From Caldisericota bacterium (lineage in GTDB: Bacteria; Caldisericota; Caldisericia; Cryosericales; Cryosericaceae): 10,382 nt of DNA. This document shows positions 9,321 to 10,382 of this stretch, piece after piece (positions within the stretch are counted from its first letter, which is position 1; each line of letters opens with the position of its first letter). The translations under genes were made by a program, and so were the position numbers. The notes under the pieces were generated by a model, which worked only from the letters and a program-made list of their open reading frames with translations, searched no databases and had not been told where the DNA came from. The DNA lies in NCBI GenBank assembly GCA_026390245.1, contig JAPLGI010000179.1, positions 1 to 10,382 on the forward strand. Reading direction: 5' to 3'.

Positions 9321-10382
9321 TGGACTTCCCAGGACTCTGGACCAGTATCTTCGGGCTGTTCGCGCGCGCGAACTGTCGCCAGAAGAGTACTTGACGGAAG
9401 CGCGCGGGCTCATCGAGCGGAATGACCCCCAGGTGCGAGCCTTCCTGCTCCTGCGTCTCGACGCCGCCCAGTCCGATGCGCAGCAGGCGGATGTCTCATC
9501 GCCCCTTGCAGGTGCACCGATAGCGGTCAAGGACAATATCATGATGGCTGGCCAGCGCTGTACCTGCGGCTCACGGATTCTTGAGCACTATGTCGCCCCC
9601 TACTCCGCGACGGTCGTCAGGTCGCTGCTCGCTGCAGGAGCCGTCATTCATGGCAAGACCAATTGCGACGAGTTTGCCATGGGTTCCTCCACGGAAAACT
9701 CCGCCTTCTTTCCGACACACAACCCCGCAGACCTCACCCGCGTTCCCGGCGGATCGAGCGGTGGTTCGACGGCCGCGGTGGCTGCTGGCTTTGCTCTTGG
9801 AGCGATCGGTTCGGACACTGGCGGTTCAGTGCGGCAACCCGCCGCCTTCTGCGGTGTCGTCGGCTTCAAGCCGACCTACGGGCTTGTCTCGCGGTACGGC
9901 CTGGTCGCGTTCGGATCCAGCCTCGACTGCATCGGTCCCATGACCAGAAGCGTCCGCGATGCAGCCATCTTGATGAACGTGATGGCCGTCCATGATCCGA
10001 GGGACGCCACCAGCGTCAGCCGGCCCCGCGTTGACTTCGAGGCAGCACTGCAGCCAACCCTCGCAGGCAAGCGGGTAGGCATCATCCGTGAGCTGCAGGG
10101 CCTGGACGTCCAGCCGGAGATTGCGACGGCCATGAATATGGCGCGTGAAGCAGCGGTGAAAAGTGGTGCATCGATTGTCGAGGTCAGCCTTCCCCACATT
10201 CTGTCGGCACTGCCTTCGTATTACATCATCGCTCCTGCCGAGTGCTCATCCAACCTCGGACGATTCGACGGCGTCCGCTACGGCCTCCACGAAGACGGAC
10301 GCGACATGACGGAGACCTACAGCAGGACTCGCGATGCCGGATTCGGCACCGAAGTGAAGCGGCGCATCCTCATTGGCGCATT
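9313..10382 (+). CDS. gatA: Aspartyl/glutamyl-tRNA amidotransferase subunit A (3' end outside window)
   Basis: GatA is the glutaminase subunit of GatCAB and releases ammonia from glutamine for tRNA-bound Glu or Asp. The frame is open for 356 codons up to the window edge; the full protein is usually about 480-490 residues, so roughly a quarter is missing. The amidase-signature triad is intact: K73 in AVKDN, the cis-serine S148 in PGGSSGGS and the nucleophile S172 in DTGGSVRQPA. These sit exactly six positions before K79, S154 and S178 of Staphylococcus aureus GatA as I recall them. CGVVGFKPTYGLVSRYG and DCIGPMTRSV follow as expected. The ATG at 9313 lies inside the end of gatC, with GGGAGGCGAGG before it as SD. 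gatB is likely just downstream. The presence of GatCAB implies that this organism makes Gln-tRNA, Asn-tRNA or both by the indirect route. Confidence 0.97.
   Translation, partial: MSSGLPRTLDQYLRAVRARELSPEEYLTEARGLIERNDPQVRAFLLLRLDAAQSDAQQADVSSPLAGAPIAVKDNIMMAGQRCTCGSRILEHYVAPYSATVVRSLLAAGAVIHGKTNCDEFAMGSSTENSAFFPTHNPADLTRVPGGSSGGSTAAVAAGFALGAIGSDTGGSVRQPAAFCGVVGFKPTYGLVSRYGLVAFGSSLDCIGPMTRSVRDAAILMNVMAVHDPRDATSVSRPRVDFEAALQPTLAGKRVGIIRELQGLDVQPEIATAMNMAREAAVKSGASIVEVSLPHILSALPSYYIIAPAECSSNLGRFDGVRYGLHEDGRDMTETYSRTRDAGFGTEVKRRILIGA

Overview
The window is bacterial chromosomal DNA with tightly packed housekeeping genes. Base composition is moderately GC-rich (roughly 55-60%, judged by eye, not computed). 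The bacterial assignment rests on an NAD+-dependent DNA ligase (LigA), the GatCA tRNA amidotransferase subunits, strong Shine-Dalgarno (SD) sequences and sigma70-like promoter boxes. I cannot place the phylum. The TldD variant (HESCGH metal motif with a downstream NCGKG cysteine) is of a type I associate with thermophiles and deep-branching lineages, but that is a weak hint. I saw no mobile element, CRISPR array, tRNA, rRNA or prophage sequence. No stretch longer than about 140 bases lacks a gene.

Region 1 (1-1774, + strand) is an NAD operon. It holds the last 37 codons of an integral membrane protein, a nitrilase-superfamily amidase (111-950) and NAD+ synthetase NadE (947-1774). Both junctions are ATGA stop/start overlaps. 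The amidase and NadE together look like a glutamine-dependent NAD synthetase carried on two genes instead of one fused gene. A 10-bp GC-rich hairpin at 1807-1834 separates this operon from the convergent one.

Region 2 (1871-5679, - strand, read right to left) is tldD, then tldE/pmbA, then a phosphofructokinase gene. The two TldD/PmbA subunits overlap by 8 bp, and the kinase gene starts 25 bp after tldE. A sigma70-like promoter lies just upstream of tldD. The phosphofructokinase keeps its sugar-phosphate and catalytic aspartate residues, but several positions that normally define the phosphoryl-donor site are changed. This is the most unusual protein-level feature in the window.

Region 3 (5817-10382, + strand) is a membrane-anchored protein of unknown function with a beta-propeller-like sequence, followed 11 bp later by ligA, then gatC, then gatA, which runs off the end. 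gatB presumably follows. A promoter at 5774-5801 diverges from the tldD promoter. The 137-bp gap at 5680-5816 holds both.

Functionally the window covers NAD+ synthesis, a metalloprotease pair linked to a sugar-phosphate kinase, NAD+-dependent DNA joining, and amidation of misacylated tRNA. I see no clearly new multi-gene system. The best leads are the atypical phosphofructokinase and its linkage to tldDE, the split NAD synthetase with its co-translated membrane partner, and the unknown propeller-like protein ahead of ligA.
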